Assembly: GCF_029543085.1 (NCBI RefSeq)
Contig: NZ_CP119967.1
Location: 4,924,501-4,988,500, forward strand
DNA length: 64,000 nucleotides
From: Pseudomonas sp. A34-9
Lineage (GTDB): Bacteria; Pseudomonadota; Gammaproteobacteria; Pseudomonadales; Pseudomonadaceae
Reading direction: 5' to 3'
A program made the position numbers and the translations under genes. The notes under the pieces are model-generated. The model made no database searches and had not been told where the DNA came from. It was given only the letters and a program-made list of their open reading frames with translations. Numbering within the stretch: position 1 is the first letter of the stretch; every line of letters starts with the position of its first letter. Below are positions 1-8,519 of the stretch, piece by piece.

Positions 1-356
1 GCCAATGCCCGCGTCGTTCACTGAGTGACCCGCGTATCGAACGTGCGCTGACGGCGCTGGACGCTTCACTGACCGATAAAGTCGCCGCCCGCGCCGTGGC
101 CGACACGGCGAATTTATCCCTGAGCCAGTTGCAGCGACTGTTGGTCAGCCAGGTCGGTTTGCCAGTGCGCAGGCTGGTGTTGTGGCGGCGTCTGCGCAGG
201 GCAATGGCCTCGATTCTGGCGGGCGAGCCGGTGACATCCGCTGCGCACAACGCAGGTTTTGCCGATTCGGCGCACTTCTCACGCAGTCTGAAAAAACTCT
301 TCGGCGTGACTGCGCGCCAGGCCTTGCAACACATCGACCTGAAACTGCTCGACTGA
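1..356 (+). CDS. AraC-family transcriptional regulator, C-terminal part (5' end outside window)
   Basis: The reading frame is open from base 3 to a TGA at 354-356, so the window begins inside the gene. The visible ~117 residues form an AraC/XylS DNA-binding domain. A first helix-turn-helix lies around VADTANLSLSQLQRLL, followed by a linker helix. The second helix-turn-helix carries the family signature A-H-N-A-G-F-A-D-S-A-H-F-S-R and then K-K-L-F-G-V-T. The sensor domain lies outside the window, so the effector and targets cannot be inferred. It ends 1 bp before the convergent hydroxylase gene, with no room for a separate terminator. The domain assignment is secure. Confidence 0.88.
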   Translation, partial: QCPRRSLSDPRIERALTALDASLTDKVAARAVADTANLSLSQLQRLLVSQVGLPVRRLVLWRRLRRAMASILAGEPVTSAAHNAGFADSAHFSRSLKKLFGVTARQALQHIDLKLLD

Positions 357-357
357 C

Positions 358-1236
358 TCAGCGGCGCAGCGCATCGGGCACTTGCGGTTCGCGACTCAAC
401 TTCACTGCTTCGAACGGATCGAGCAATTGCGCCACATAGTCGCGAGGGAAATCCGGGCGACTGCCAATCCCCAAATCGCCCTGGCCGATCCGGTAACTCT
501 CGGTGTAGAAACCGGTGCCCAGCAGCCGGTCCCACACGGTAAAGAACAGCCCGAAATTCACGTCTCCCGCGCGTCCGTACTTCATGTGATGGAAACGATG
601 CAGCGGCGCCCAGGCGAAAATACGGCGCAAAAAACCGATACGCATGTCGACATTCGAATGCTGCAACAACAGCTGGATCGCGATGGCGAACGCCAGCAGC
701 GTCGCGACCTGTAACGGAATGCCCAGCACCAGCAACGGCAACAGCCCCGCCGATGCTTCGAGCAATTGATGCAAAGGATGCTTCATCAATCCGTTGAAGC
801 CATATAAACGTTCAACACTGTGATGCACGGCATGCAATCGCCACAGCCACGACACGCGATGACTGGCGTAATGCATCAGGCTGATACCGGCATCGGCAAT
901 AACAATCGCCAGCCCCAGTTGCAGCCACAACGGCCAGCCCCTTGGCCACACACCGTCAATCGCGAGCACGGCAACCAGTCCCGGTAATGCCAGTAACCCC
1001 AACGCACTCAACGCTTCGTTGACCAGCGCATGGAGTATGTCGCGTCGGCGATCATCGGCCGCACGATTCCAATGCACCTCATAAGGCAGCGCCCACTCCG
1101 CCATGAACGACACTACCAGCGCGGCAAGAAACAGCGGCAACAGCCATAGGGTCGAGGCCTCTGCCAGCCACACACCCAACCCGATAAAGCCGCCCCAGAA
1201 CAGTGGCGCGTACAACCCGGCAATCAAACGTTTCAT
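358..1236 (-). CDS. Sterol desaturase / fatty acid hydroxylase superfamily membrane protein
   Basis: A 292-residue membrane protein with several hydrophobic segments (about 5-48, 72-95, 105-120, 160-192). It has the histidine clusters of the di-iron fatty acid hydroxylase superfamily: HYASH near 122-126, HAVHH near 135-139, HPLH near 153-156 and HRFHH near 213-217. The family uses a non-haem di-iron centre to oxidise lipids or sterol-like molecules; the substrate here is unknown. An upstream in-frame ATG exists at 1266, but the start at 1236 has a strong GGAGG ribosome site 6 bases before it and begins with a membrane segment. It converges on the AraC gene. Confidence 0.87.
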   Translation of the reverse strand: MKRLIAGLYAPLFWGGFIGLGVWLAEASTLWLLPLFLAALVVSFMAEWALPYEVHWNRAADDRRRDILHALVNEALSALGLLALPGLVAVLAIDGVWPRGWPLWLQLGLAIVIADAGISLMHYASHRVSWLWRLHAVHHSVERLYGFNGLMKHPLHQLLEASAGLLPLLVLGIPLQVATLLAFAIAIQLLLQHSNVDMRIGFLRRIFAWAPLHRFHHMKYGRAGDVNFGLFFTVWDRLLGTGFYTESYRIGQGDLGIGSRPDFPRDYVAQLLDPFEAVKLSREPQVPDALRR

Positions 1237-1318
1237 CTGCACCTCCATTGATCGAGGGCACAGCATGAAATGTCACGACGTGGGGTAATTGAACAAACGA
1301 CGCAATCGAACGGGCGGT

Positions 1319-1335
1319 TTTAAGGGTGAGTTAAG
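1319..1335 (+). promoter_or_regulatory. Candidate PmrA-type response-regulator box upstream of the PepSY gene
   Basis: Two hexamers, TTTAAG and GTTAAG, are separated by five bases. This gives the 11-bp direct-repeat spacing used by OmpR/PhoB-family regulators and resembles the PmrA consensus (C/T)TTAAG-N5-(C/T)TTAAG. It lies about 70 bp before the PepSY start codon. The assignment is inferred from pattern only. Confidence 0.4.
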
Positions 1336-1403
1336 TTGCGCTGGTTAATCTGAACTCACTGAAACAGCACACCCGCTCAGACAAACACTAAAGGATTGAA
1401 CCG

Positions 1404-1709
1404 ATGAAAACTTTGACTGCCCTGTTTACCGCCGCTGCCCTGACCCTCACTGCTGGCCTGGCCCAAGCTGACGTACGCGTCGACCAGATCCCTGAGTTGG
1501 TTAAGTCCGGCAAGATCAAGTCGCTGGAGTCGATGAACGCCGAAGCGCTGAAACTGCATCCGGGTGCGACCATTACTGACACTGACCTGGATAACCACTT
1601 CAACGGTTATGAGTATGAAGTTGAATTGAAAACCGCTGATGGCAAAGAGTTCGATGTGGACTTCGATGCGACTACCGGTAAGGTGTTGAGCAACAAGCAA
1701 GACACTTGA
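1404..1709 (+). CDS. Secreted PepSY-domain protein
   Basis: A 101-residue protein with a clear Sec signal peptide (charged MK, hydrophobic core, cleavage likely after A-Q-A at residue 22). One PepSY-like domain follows, with the typical closing pattern G-K-E-F-D-V-D-F-D-A-T-T-G-K-V-L. PepSY domains are small periplasmic modules associated with peptidase inhibition or with two-component and metal-stress loci. No catalytic residues are expected. The start has AAAGGA upstream at good spacing. It is a single-gene unit: a candidate PmrA-like box precedes it and a strong terminator follows. A role in envelope stress is inference. Confidence 0.85.
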   Translation: MKTLTALFTAAALTLTAGLAQADVRVDQIPELVKSGKIKSLESMNAEALKLHPGATITDTDLDNHFNGYEYEVELKTADGKEFDVDFDATTGKVLSNKQDT

Positions 1710-1726
1710 TTGAACGCACCACCAAA

Positions 1727-1759
1727 AGCCGCACGATTGAAAGATCGTGCGGCTTTTTT
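1727..1759 (+). terminator. Rho-independent terminator of the PepSY gene
   Basis: An 11-bp perfect stem (AGCCGCACGAT / ATCGTGCGGCT) with a 6-base loop is followed directly by a run of six T, 17 bases after the PepSY stop codon. Confidence 0.92.
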
Positions 1760-1805
1760 GCGTTTGGTGTCTGGCTTGATTGATGTGTTGTCAGTGGCAT
1801 TTTCT

Positions 1806-2028
1806 CCCCCTCACCCCAGCCCTCCCGAAACGTCGGACCGCCCCCAAGGGGGCGAGGGGGAAAGGGAGCTAATCGGGGGATATTCAAGACCTGAGTTCGA
1901 CTCGCAATCTTGCAGCCGACAAGGAAACACCAAGGACCTGAGTACGACTCGATATTTCAGGTCGGCGTACCTCGAAAGAACACCGCGGTCAGTCCCCTCT
2001 CCCTCTGGGAGAGGGCTAGGGTGAGGGG
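1806..2028. repeat. Long nested inverted-repeat element, copy 1 (divergent member)
   Basis: The outer arms are CCCCTCACCCCAGCCCTC on the left and CCCTCTCCCTCTGGGAGAGG followed by CTAGGGTGAGGGG on the right. The interior contains an ACCTGAGT motif and a TTTCAGGTCGGCGTAC motif, as in the other copies in the window. The left arm is interrupted by a second small palindrome of C and G runs (CCGCCCCCAAGGGGGCGAGG). It fills the gap between the PepSY terminator and the FlxA-like gene, ending 8 bp past that gene's stop codon. Confidence 0.75.
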
Positions 2029-2036
2029 AAAGGGCA

Positions 2037-2483
2037 TCACGCCGAGGTGCTGACCAGCGAACCCGAGGTGCTCGAGTCGGAATCCTGCAACGCCTGCAAC
2101 AGCGAGGCTGTTGCGGTAGACAGGGAGGCCGAGGTAGCGGTGATCTGCGCTTGTGCAGCGGCTACTTCGGCGGCCTTGGCATCCGAACTTTCCTGCTTCG
2201 CCTGCGCCGCTTGCAACGCTTGCTGCTGTTCCTGCAATTGCTTCTGCAGTTCGGCAATCTGCTTGCGCAGTTCTTTCACCGAATCCGATTCTTCGCTGCT
2301 GCTGGAGCTGCTGTCGCCCGCCGGCGCAGCGCCGCCACCTGCGGCAACTTTGCTGGTATCGGCAGCCACGCCAGCGCTGGTGGTCGCGCTGGTTGAGGTG
2401 TCGTCACCGACATCAGTGATCGCCGTTTTGCTGGAAGGTGTGGTGACGGTCTGATTGATCGAAACTGAAGTGATGCTGACCAT
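2037..2483 (-). CDS. FlxA-like small coiled-coil protein
   Basis: A 148-residue low-complexity protein. Residues 1-60 are rich in Thr, Ser, Ala and Gly and end in a run of Ser and Glu. Residues ~65-125 form a predicted coiled coil (KELRKQIAELQKQLQEQQQA), and the tail is Ser/Thr/Ala-rich. The leucine/glutamine coiled-coil pattern resembles the FlxA-like family, whose function is poorly known. There is no signal peptide and no membrane segment. The start is supported by GGAG seven bases upstream. It lies downstream of, and on the same strand as, the chemoreceptor gene, with a gap of about 110 bp. The family assignment is tentative. Confidence 0.6.
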   Translation of the reverse strand: MVSITSVSINQTVTTPSSKTAITDVGDDTSTSATTSAGVAADTSKVAAGGGAAPAGDSSSSSSEESDSVKELRKQIAELQKQLQEQQQALQAAQAKQESSDAKAAEVAAAQAQITATSASLSTATASLLQALQDSDSSTSGSLVSTSA

Positions 2484-2593
2484 GAAAAGGCTCCAATGCC
2501 GGTTATAGATAACCGGTCATCGACCACGGCCGCAGGTAATTGAGATCGACTGTGTACCGACTCGGTATCCGAACCGGTACACGCTCAATCACC

Positions 2594-4213
2594 TCAGGCG
2601 CTCAGGCGCGCGGTGACTTCGTTCAGTTGCCCCGACAGGCTATGCAGGTTCTGGCTCGCGCTTTCGGTGCGCTGCACGTTGTCGAGGTTAGTGCTGGCGA
2701 TCGAGGTGATTTCAGTGAGGTTGCGCGAGATGTCCTCGGCTACGGAGGTCTGCTCTTCCGCAGCGGTAGCGATCTGACGGTTCATGTCGCGAATCGCCTC
2801 CACCGCGTGAGTGATACGCTCCAGCATCGCGCCGGCCTGGGTCACCTGCTCAACGCTTTCGTCACTGCGCGTCTGGCCGCTGTCGATGGCTTGCGCCGCA
2901 TCCACCGCACCGGTCTGCACGCTCTGAATGATCTGGTTGATCTCGATGATCGACTCAGCGGTACGCTGTGCGAGGTTGCGCACTTCATCGGCGACCACGG
3001 CAAAACCACGCCCGGCCTCACCGGCACGCGCCGCTTCGATCGCAGCGTTGAGCGCCAGCAGGTTGGTCTGTTCGGCGATGCCGCGAATCACTTCCAGCAC
3101 TTTGCCGATACGGCCGCTGTCGGCTTCCAGACGACGGATCACCGTGGCGGTGTTGGCGATTTCGCCGCGCATCTGGGTGATCGAGTGAATGGTGCTCTGC
3201 ATGACCTTCTCACCCTGCTGGGCAGACTGGTCGGCATCGTCGGCCGCACGCGCGGCATCGGCGGCGTGACGCGCCACTTCCTGGGCGGTGGCGGACATTT
3301 CATTCATCGCCGTGGCGACTTGATCGGTACGGTTGAACTGCTCATTGGTACCGCCGGCCATGGTCGTGGCGATGGCATTCAACTCGCCGCTGGCGCTGTC
3401 CAGATCGCTGGCACTGCGCTGCAAACGAGTGAAGGTTTCGGCGAGGAAATCGCGCAAGGTGTTGGCCGCTGCGGCGAGGTTGCCCAGCTCATCCTGGCGG
3501 TCGCTGACCACACGCTCGGCCAGTTTGCCGCGGCTCAATTGAGTGACGTAATCGATCAGTTTGCGGATCGGTTCGACCAGGTTGCGGTTGACCAGCCACA
3601 GGCTCAGCAGGCCGATCAGCAAGCCCGACGCGAGCATCACCAATAGCCCCAGCCACACGGTGCGATCGGCCTCGGCACTGATCAGCGCCGATTGCTCGGT
3701 CCCCTGTTTGCGCAACTCGCTGACCAGTTCGCTCATCTGATCGCTGGTGGCACGGTCGACACCTTTGACGGCGTTGTCGCCTGCCGTCGGATCACCACCG
3801 GCCGCCACGTAGGCATCGCGGCCCTTCTGATAGGCCGAACCGAGCTGACGGTGCTCATCACGCAAGCGTTCGATACGGTTTTTCAGGCTTGGCTCAAGGC
3901 CCTTCTGGCTGGCCAGTTCACCGAGGATATTCTGCACATCGCGCTGGCGGTCTTCGAACTGCCCCCAATATTTGCTCAGATCCGCCGGTTGCTTGCCACG
4001 CAGCAGAACGTTTTTCCATTCCTGCACCTGCACCTTGAATTGCAGATTGGCCTCGTCGATCAATTGCGATGTGTGCAGGGGACCGGCGATCAACTGGCTG
4101 TAGCTTTGCACGCCGTTGGAGAGGAAATGAAAACAGGCCAGCGCGATCAACAGCATCGCCAGCAGGCTGCCGCTCAGCAGGGCGAGAATTTGCGCTCTCA
4201 GGGATTTTTGCAG
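2594..4213 (-). CDS. Methyl-accepting chemotaxis protein
   Basis: A 539-residue transmembrane chemoreceptor. TM1 spans about residues 10-32, a helical periplasmic sensor of the four-helix-bundle size class ~33-185, and TM2 ~188-210. A HAMP linker follows and then the long cytoplasmic signalling coiled coil. The hairpin tip that contacts CheA/CheW is present ([20 protein letters not shown], then [17 protein letters not shown]). No C-terminal pentapeptide tether for CheR/CheB is seen. An ATG at 4246 is in frame, but the one at 4213 immediately precedes a normal charged N-terminus and TM1. The ligand is unknown; there are no metabolic neighbours that hint at it. Confidence 0.93.
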   Translation of the reverse strand: MQKSLRAQILALLSGSLLAMLLIALACFHFLSNGVQSYSQLIAGPLHTSQLIDEANLQFKVQVQEWKNVLLRGKQPADLSKYWGQFEDRQRDVQNILGELASQKGLEPSLKNRIERLRDEHRQLGSAYQKGRDAYVAAGGDPTAGDNAVKGVDRATSDQMSELVSELRKQGTEQSALISAEADRTVWLGLLVMLASGLLIGLLSLWLVNRNLVEPIRKLIDYVTQLSRGKLAERVVSDRQDELGNLAAAANTLRDFLAETFTRLQRSASDLDSASGELNAIATTMAGGTNEQFNRTDQVATAMNEMSATAQEVARHAADAARAADDADQSAQQGEKVMQSTIHSITQMRGEIANTATVIRRLEADSGRIGKVLEVIRGIAEQTNLLALNAAIEAARAGEAGRGFAVVADEVRNLAQRTAESIIEINQIIQSVQTGAVDAAQAIDSGQTRSDESVEQVTQAGAMLERITHAVEAIRDMNRQIATAAEEQTSVAEDISRNLTEITSIASTNLDNVQRTESASQNLHSLSGQLNEVTARLSA

Positions 4214-4390
4214 CATCGAAAGATACTCAGGACAAGGATGAGGCACGCCCGGTAAGGCGTGAAATTGTGCCGGACATCCGTGTCGGCGAGCCTTGGCTCA
4301 TGGCCAAGCGCGCGCAACGTAACCTAAGCGTGATCGGCGTACCAGAGCGCTTCTTGAAGAAAATCCGACCGCCGGCAAGTCGCTGATTTG

Positions 4391-4419
4391 GCGTCATTTT
4401 GCTGTCACACAAACGTCAT
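4391..4419 (+). promoter_or_regulatory. Candidate Pho box (three 11-bp-spaced repeats)
   Basis: GCGTCAT, CTGTCAC and ACGTCAT occur in a row, each separated by 4 bases. This matches the 7-4-7 layout of PhoB boxes (CTGTCAT repeats), about 75 bp before the likely start of the CorA/ZntB-like gene. The central pair matches 11 of 14 consensus bases. Confidence 0.45.
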
Positions 4420-4493
4420 GTGACATTGCGATGATGCGGCTCAGTGAACCTGCCATTTGCGCGACCGACGCACCCTCTTCGCAGCGAGCCTTC

Positions 4494-5516
4494 ATGAACC
4501 ACAGCCTCGACATCAGTCATCGCGATCCTGATCTGTTTGGCCTGCTCTACGGCTTTCGTTTCCTGCCCGGTGAGCGTGGCCGCGAAGTCGACTCGGCGAC
4601 AGCGTTGCGCTGCTTGCAGGACGACAACGACACGGGCGAATTCCTTTGGCTGCACCTCAATCTGGCGCATGCGGCGTGCGAGCGCTGGATGAAAAGTCAT
4701 CTGCAATTGCCCGAGGAATTTTTCGAAGCGCTGCACGAAGGCTCGCGGTCGACGCGCATCGAGCATGTCGACTCGGCGTTATTGGCGGTGGTCAACGATG
4801 TGGTGTTCAACCTCAGCAGCATGGTTTCCTCCGACGTGTCGACGCTGTGGGTCTGCGTGCGCAGCAAACTGATCGTCAGCGCGCGCCTGCAACCGCTGCA
4901 CTCGGTGGACAAACTGCGCTCGTCGGTGAAGGCCGGCGAGCGCTTTCGTTCGCCTTCGGAACTGCTGGTGCATCTGCTGCGCGATCAGGGCGAAGTGTTG
5001 ACGCAGATCGTGCGCAAGACCAGCCTGAGCGTCGATCAGATCGAGGACGAATTGCTCTCCTCGCGCCTGTCGACCAACCGCGCCGAGCTCGGCGCCAACC
5101 GGCGGGTGTTGGTGCGCTTGCAACGGCTGCTGGCACTGGAGCCGGGGTCGCTGCTGCGCCTGCTCAACCGGCCACCGCCGTGGTTGCAGAAGGAGGACGT
5201 CAAGGAACTGCGCAAGTCCACCGAGGAGTTTGCCCTGATCATCAACGACCTCACCGCCCTCGGTGAGCGGATCAAGTTGTTGCAGGAAGAGATCGCCGCC
5301 AACCTCAATGAACAGAGCAACCGCACACTGTTTACCCTGACGGTGGTGACGGTGCTGGCATTGCCGATCAACATCATTGCCGGTTTTTTCGGGATGAATG
5401 TGGGTGGCGTGCCGTTGTCGCAAGACCCGGAGGGGTTCTGGATATTGGTCGCGCTGGTGGCGACGTTTACGGTGATTGCCGGGCGTTGGGCCTTCCGTAA
5501 ACGCGGGGATTACTGA
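4494..5516 (+). CDS. CorA/ZntB-family divalent cation transporter
   Basis: A 340-residue protein of the CorA superfamily: a long soluble N-terminal domain (about 1-275) and two C-terminal membrane helices. The signature Gly-Met-Asn tripeptide is at residues ~300-302 in the loop after the first helix (IIAGFFGMNVGG). Length and the region around GMNVGG resemble ZntB-like members, which move Zn2+ or other divalent cations; Mg2+ transport is equally possible. An in-frame ATG at 4431 would add 21 residues of unlikely sequence, so 4494 is preferred although its ribosome site is weak. It is divergent from the chemoreceptor and preceded by a candidate Pho box. Confidence 0.85.
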   Translation: MNHSLDISHRDPDLFGLLYGFRFLPGERGREVDSATALRCLQDDNDTGEFLWLHLNLAHAACERWMKSHLQLPEEFFEALHEGSRSTRIEHVDSALLAVVNDVVFNLSSMVSSDVSTLWVCVRSKLIVSARLQPLHSVDKLRSSVKAGERFRSPSELLVHLLRDQGEVLTQIVRKTSLSVDQIEDELLSSRLSTNRAELGANRRVLVRLQRLLALEPGSLLRLLNRPPPWLQKEDVKELRKSTEEFALIINDLTALGERIKLLQEEIAANLNEQSNRTLFTLTVVTVLALPINIIAGFFGMNVGGVPLSQDPEGFWILVALVATFTVIAGRWAFRKRGDY

Positions 5517-5543
5517 CCACCGAACCTTATGTCCAGCACAGAT

Positions 5544-5643
5544 CCCCTGTGGGAGCGAGCCTGCTCGCGAAAGCGATCTGTCATTCAACAATGATGGTGA
5601 CTGACACTCCGTCTTCGCGAGCAGGCTCGCTCCCACAGGGGAC
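5544..5643. repeat. REPIN, GTGGGAGCGAGCCTGCTCGCG family
   Basis: Two inverted REP units (CCCCTGTGGGAGCGAGCC... and ...GGCTCGCTCCCACAGGGG) face each other around a ~45-base spacer, between the CorA-like gene and the phosphate transporter. Confidence 0.92.
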
Positions 5644-5765
5644 CTCATCGGCCTTAAGACCGACGGTGGGATTAATCAGCCAAACACTGACATGGCGCAG
5701 TCTCTCTGTAACATTCTGCAATGATCATGGGCGACACTCCTTCCCTCGCTCAGGATTGTCCGCTC

Positions 5766-7379
5766 ATGGCTACTCCCTCCCTGACCGCAAGCACCGCGTC
5801 CGCCGCCAGCGGCAGGCCGGCCCTTGATAAAAAAACCAGCCCGTTTACCTACGTGATCTTTTTTGCGGTATTGGCGATGGGGATGCTGTTCACCGCCTAC
5901 AGCCTGATGCACGACATGCATGAGCTGGGTACCGCGGTCACCACCTGGACGCCATTCCTGCTGCTCGGTGTGGCGCTGCTGATTGCGCTGGGTTTCGAGT
6001 TCGTCAACGGTTTCCACGACACCGCCAACGCCGTGGCCACGGTGATCTACACCCACTCGCTGCCGCCGAATGTCGCCGTGGTCTGGTCGGGGTTCTTCAA
6101 CTTCCTCGGCGTGCTGCTTTCGAGCGGCGCAGTGGCGTTCGGCATCATCGCTTTACTGCCGGTGGAGCTGATTCTGCAAGTCGGATCATCCGCCGGTTTC
6201 GCGATGATCTTCGCGCTGCTGATCGCCGCGATTCTGTGGAACCTCGGCACCTGGTGGCTGGGCTTGCCGGCCTCGTCGTCGCACACGCTGATCGGTTCGA
6301 TCATCGGTGTCGGTGTGGCCAATGCCTTGATGCACGGGCGCGACGGCACCAGCGGTGTCGACTGGGCGCAGGCGACCAAGATCGGTTACGCGCTGCTGCT
6401 GTCGCCACTGGTGGGTTTCGGTTGTGCGGCGTTGTTGTTGCTGGCACTGCGCGCTTTCGTGAAGAACCGTTCACTGTACAAAGCCCCTGAAGGCAACACC
6501 CCGCCGCCCTGGTGGATTCGCGGTTTGCTGATCGCCACGTGCACCGGCGTGTCCTTCGCCCACGGCTCCAACGACGGCCAGAAAGGCATGGGCCTGATCA
6601 TGCTGATTCTGGTCGGCACCCTGCCAATGGCCTATGCCTTGAACCGCACCATGCCGGAAGAACAGTCGCTGCAGTTTGCCGCCGTAGCGCAAGTCACCCA
6701 GCAAGCGCTGGTGAAAAGTGCACCGCTGCCGGCGCCCGCCGATCCACGGCCGATCCTTTCCGATTACGTGCGCAGCAAGCAAGCCACGCCGCAACTGATC
6801 CCCGCCCTCGCCGCTCTCACCGGGCACATCGGCGAAGAGGTCAAAGGCTACGGCTCGCTGGCGAAAGTCCCGGCCGAAGCCATGGGCAACGTGCGCAACG
6901 ACATGTACCTGGCCAGCGAAACCATTCGCTTGATGGACAAGAACAAGGCCGGCAATTTCGACGCCGACACCAGCGGCAAACTGCAATTGTTCAAACAGCA
7001 GATCGACAACGCCACGCGGTTTATTCCGCTGTGGGTGAAGATCGCCGTGGCCATCGCGCTCGGTCTGGGCACCATGGTGGGCTGGAAGCGGATTGTGGTG
7101 ACGGTCGGCGAGAAGATCGGCAAGACGCACCTGACGTATGCGCAAGGCGCGTCGGCGGAAACCGTGGCGATGCTGACCATTGGCGCGGCGGACATGTTCG
7201 GTTTGCCGGTGTCGACGACGCACGTGTTGTCTTCGGGTGTGGCCGGGACCATGGTCGCTAACGGTGGCGGGTTGCAGATGAAGACCATCCGCAATCTGTT
7301 GATGGCGTGGGTGCTGACGCTGCCGGCGGCGATCCTGCTGTCGGGCAGCCTGTACTGGCTGTTCACCCAGATCTTCTGA
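5766..7379 (+). CDS. PiT-family inorganic phosphate transporter
   Basis: A 537-residue polytopic membrane protein with the duplicated PiT signature. The first copy is FVNGFHDTANAVATVIYT near residues 79-96, the second FAHGSNDGQKGMG in the middle of the protein. Additional hydrophobic helices lie at both ends. Between the halves is a hydrophilic segment of about 120 residues, as in bacterial low-affinity phosphate:cation symporters. The protein would bring in phosphate, probably as a metal-phosphate complex, using the ion gradient. The start at 5766 has AGGA upstream. An earlier in-frame ATG (5721) lacks one. A REPIN lies on each side, suggesting a single-gene unit. Confidence 0.92.
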   Translation: MATPSLTASTASAASGRPALDKKTSPFTYVIFFAVLAMGMLFTAYSLMHDMHELGTAVTTWTPFLLLGVALLIALGFEFVNGFHDTANAVATVIYTHSLPPNVAVVWSGFFNFLGVLLSSGAVAFGIIALLPVELILQVGSSAGFAMIFALLIAAILWNLGTWWLGLPASSSHTLIGSIIGVGVANALMHGRDGTSGVDWAQATKIGYALLLSPLVGFGCAALLLLALRAFVKNRSLYKAPEGNTPPPWWIRGLLIATCTGVSFAHGSNDGQKGMGLIMLILVGTLPMAYALNRTMPEEQSLQFAAVAQVTQQALVKSAPLPAPADPRPILSDYVRSKQATPQLIPALAALTGHIGEEVKGYGSLAKVPAEAMGNVRNDMYLASETIRLMDKNKAGNFDADTSGKLQLFKQQIDNATRFIPLWVKIAVAIALGLGTMVGWKRIVVTVGEKIGKTHLTYAQGASAETVAMLTIGAADMFGLPVSTTHVLSSGVAGTMVANGGGLQMKTIRNLLMAWVLTLPAAILLSGSLYWLFTQIF

Positions 7380-7384
7380 TGATT

Positions 7385-7484
7385 CCCTGTAGGAGCTGCC
7401 GCAGGCTCGGGCCGCGTTCGGACGATCTTTTGATCTTTAAAAACAGGATCAAAAGATCGCAGCCTTCGGCAGCTCCTACAGGGG
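7385..7484. repeat. REPIN, GTAGGAGCTGCCG family
   Basis: Inverted units CCCTGTAGGAGCTGCCGCAGG and CCTTCGGCAGCTCCTACAGG flank GATCTTTTGATC / GATCAAAAGATC, giving a long imperfect hairpin between the convergent PiT and LysR genes. It may double as a transcription end. Confidence 0.92.
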
Positions 7485-7499
7485 AATGTGGGGTGTTGG

Positions 7500-8396
7500 T
7501 TAGAGCGCGGAGCGAATCAGATCGCCGAGCCAATCCATGAACACCCTGACCCGAAGCGGCAAATGCCGCTGCCGCGCATACAGCAATGAAATACCCATCG
7601 CCGGCGCGGTGAATTGCGGCAGCACGGTGACCAGTTCGCCGTTGTCCAGATGCGGCTGCATGCCGGTGCGCGGCACCTGCGTCAGACCGAAACCGCCCAG
7701 GCATGCCGACTCATAAGCATCAGTGCTGTTGACCGTCACACTGCCGGCCATCGGCAGGCGTTTAACCTGACCGCCCTCCTCGTACACAAACCCTTCCGAA
7801 CGCGAACCGAGCACGCCGACGTAATGCACCAGGCGATGCTGCGCGAGATCCTCCAGCGTCTGCGGCACGCCGTAGCGCGCGAGGTAGGCGGGGCTGGCGC
7901 AATTGACCATGGGGAAGTCACCGAGGTGCCGCGCCACCACCGATTGATCAGGCTGCGCGCCGATGCGCACGACGCAATCGAAACCCTCGCTGAGCAGATC
8001 GACGCGGCGGTCGGTGGTGCTGATTTCCAGCTCCAGATTCGGGTGGCGATCCATGAAGGTTGGCAGGCTCGGCATGACCAGACGTCGCGCGAGAATGTTT
8101 GGCATGTCGACCCGAATACGTCCGGTCAGCGACGCTTCGTCCTGGCGAAACAGGCCTTCGATCTCGTCCATGTGCGAGAGCAGATCCTTGCTGCGTTCGT
8201 ACAACACCAGACCGTCCTGAGTCGCCTGCACTTTGCGTGTGGTGCGTTGCAACAGGCGCGTGCCGAGCAGGGCTTCGAGTGCCTGTACATGCTCCGACAC
8301 CGTTGAACGCGGCAGCCCGAGGTTCTCGCCTGCGAGGGTGAAACTCGACAATTCGCTGACCCGCACGAAGGTGCGCAGCAGTTCCAGTTTGTTCAT
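7500..8396 (-). CDS. LysR-family transcriptional regulator
   Basis: A 298-residue LysR-type regulator. The N-terminal winged helix-turn-helix (residues ~1-60: LRTFVRVSELSSFTLAGENL, then STVSEHVQALEALLGTRLLQRTTR) precedes a typical co-inducer-binding domain (~90-295). The ATG at 8396 (MNKLELL) is preferred over the in-frame ATG at 8411. The gene is divergent from the SDR gene with a 123-bp shared promoter region that holds an inverted repeat, so it probably controls that oxidoreductase and itself. The effector is unknown. Confidence 0.9.
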   Translation of the reverse strand: MNKLELLRTFVRVSELSSFTLAGENLGLPRSTVSEHVQALEALLGTRLLQRTTRKVQATQDGLVLYERSKDLLSHMDEIEGLFRQDEASLTGRIRVDMPNILARRLVMPSLPTFMDRHPNLELEISTTDRRVDLLSEGFDCVVRIGAQPDQSVVARHLGDFPMVNCASPAYLARYGVPQTLEDLAQHRLVHYVGVLGSRSEGFVYEEGGQVKRLPMAGSVTVNSTDAYESACLGGFGLTQVPRTGMQPHLDNGELVTVLPQFTAPAMGISLLYARQRHLPLRVRVFMDWLGDLIRSAL

Positions 8397-8443
8397 GAGG
8401 CACCCGTCCATTGTTCGGCTGAGCCGATCAGTGATTCCGATTT

Positions 8444-8480
8444 CAGTCTGTTTATCACCTCTTTACGGATAAATAAACTG
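8444..8480. promoter_or_regulatory. Inverted repeat in the LysR/SDR divergent promoter
   Basis: The arms CAGTCTGTTTAT (8444-8455) and ATAAATAAACTG (8469-8480) match at 10 of 12 positions. They lie 40 bp before the SDR start codon and are a plausible operator for the divergent LysR protein. Confidence 0.45.
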
Positions 8481-8519
8481 AGTTCCATCATCACCACTCA
8501 TCGCAATCGAGGACGTCCC

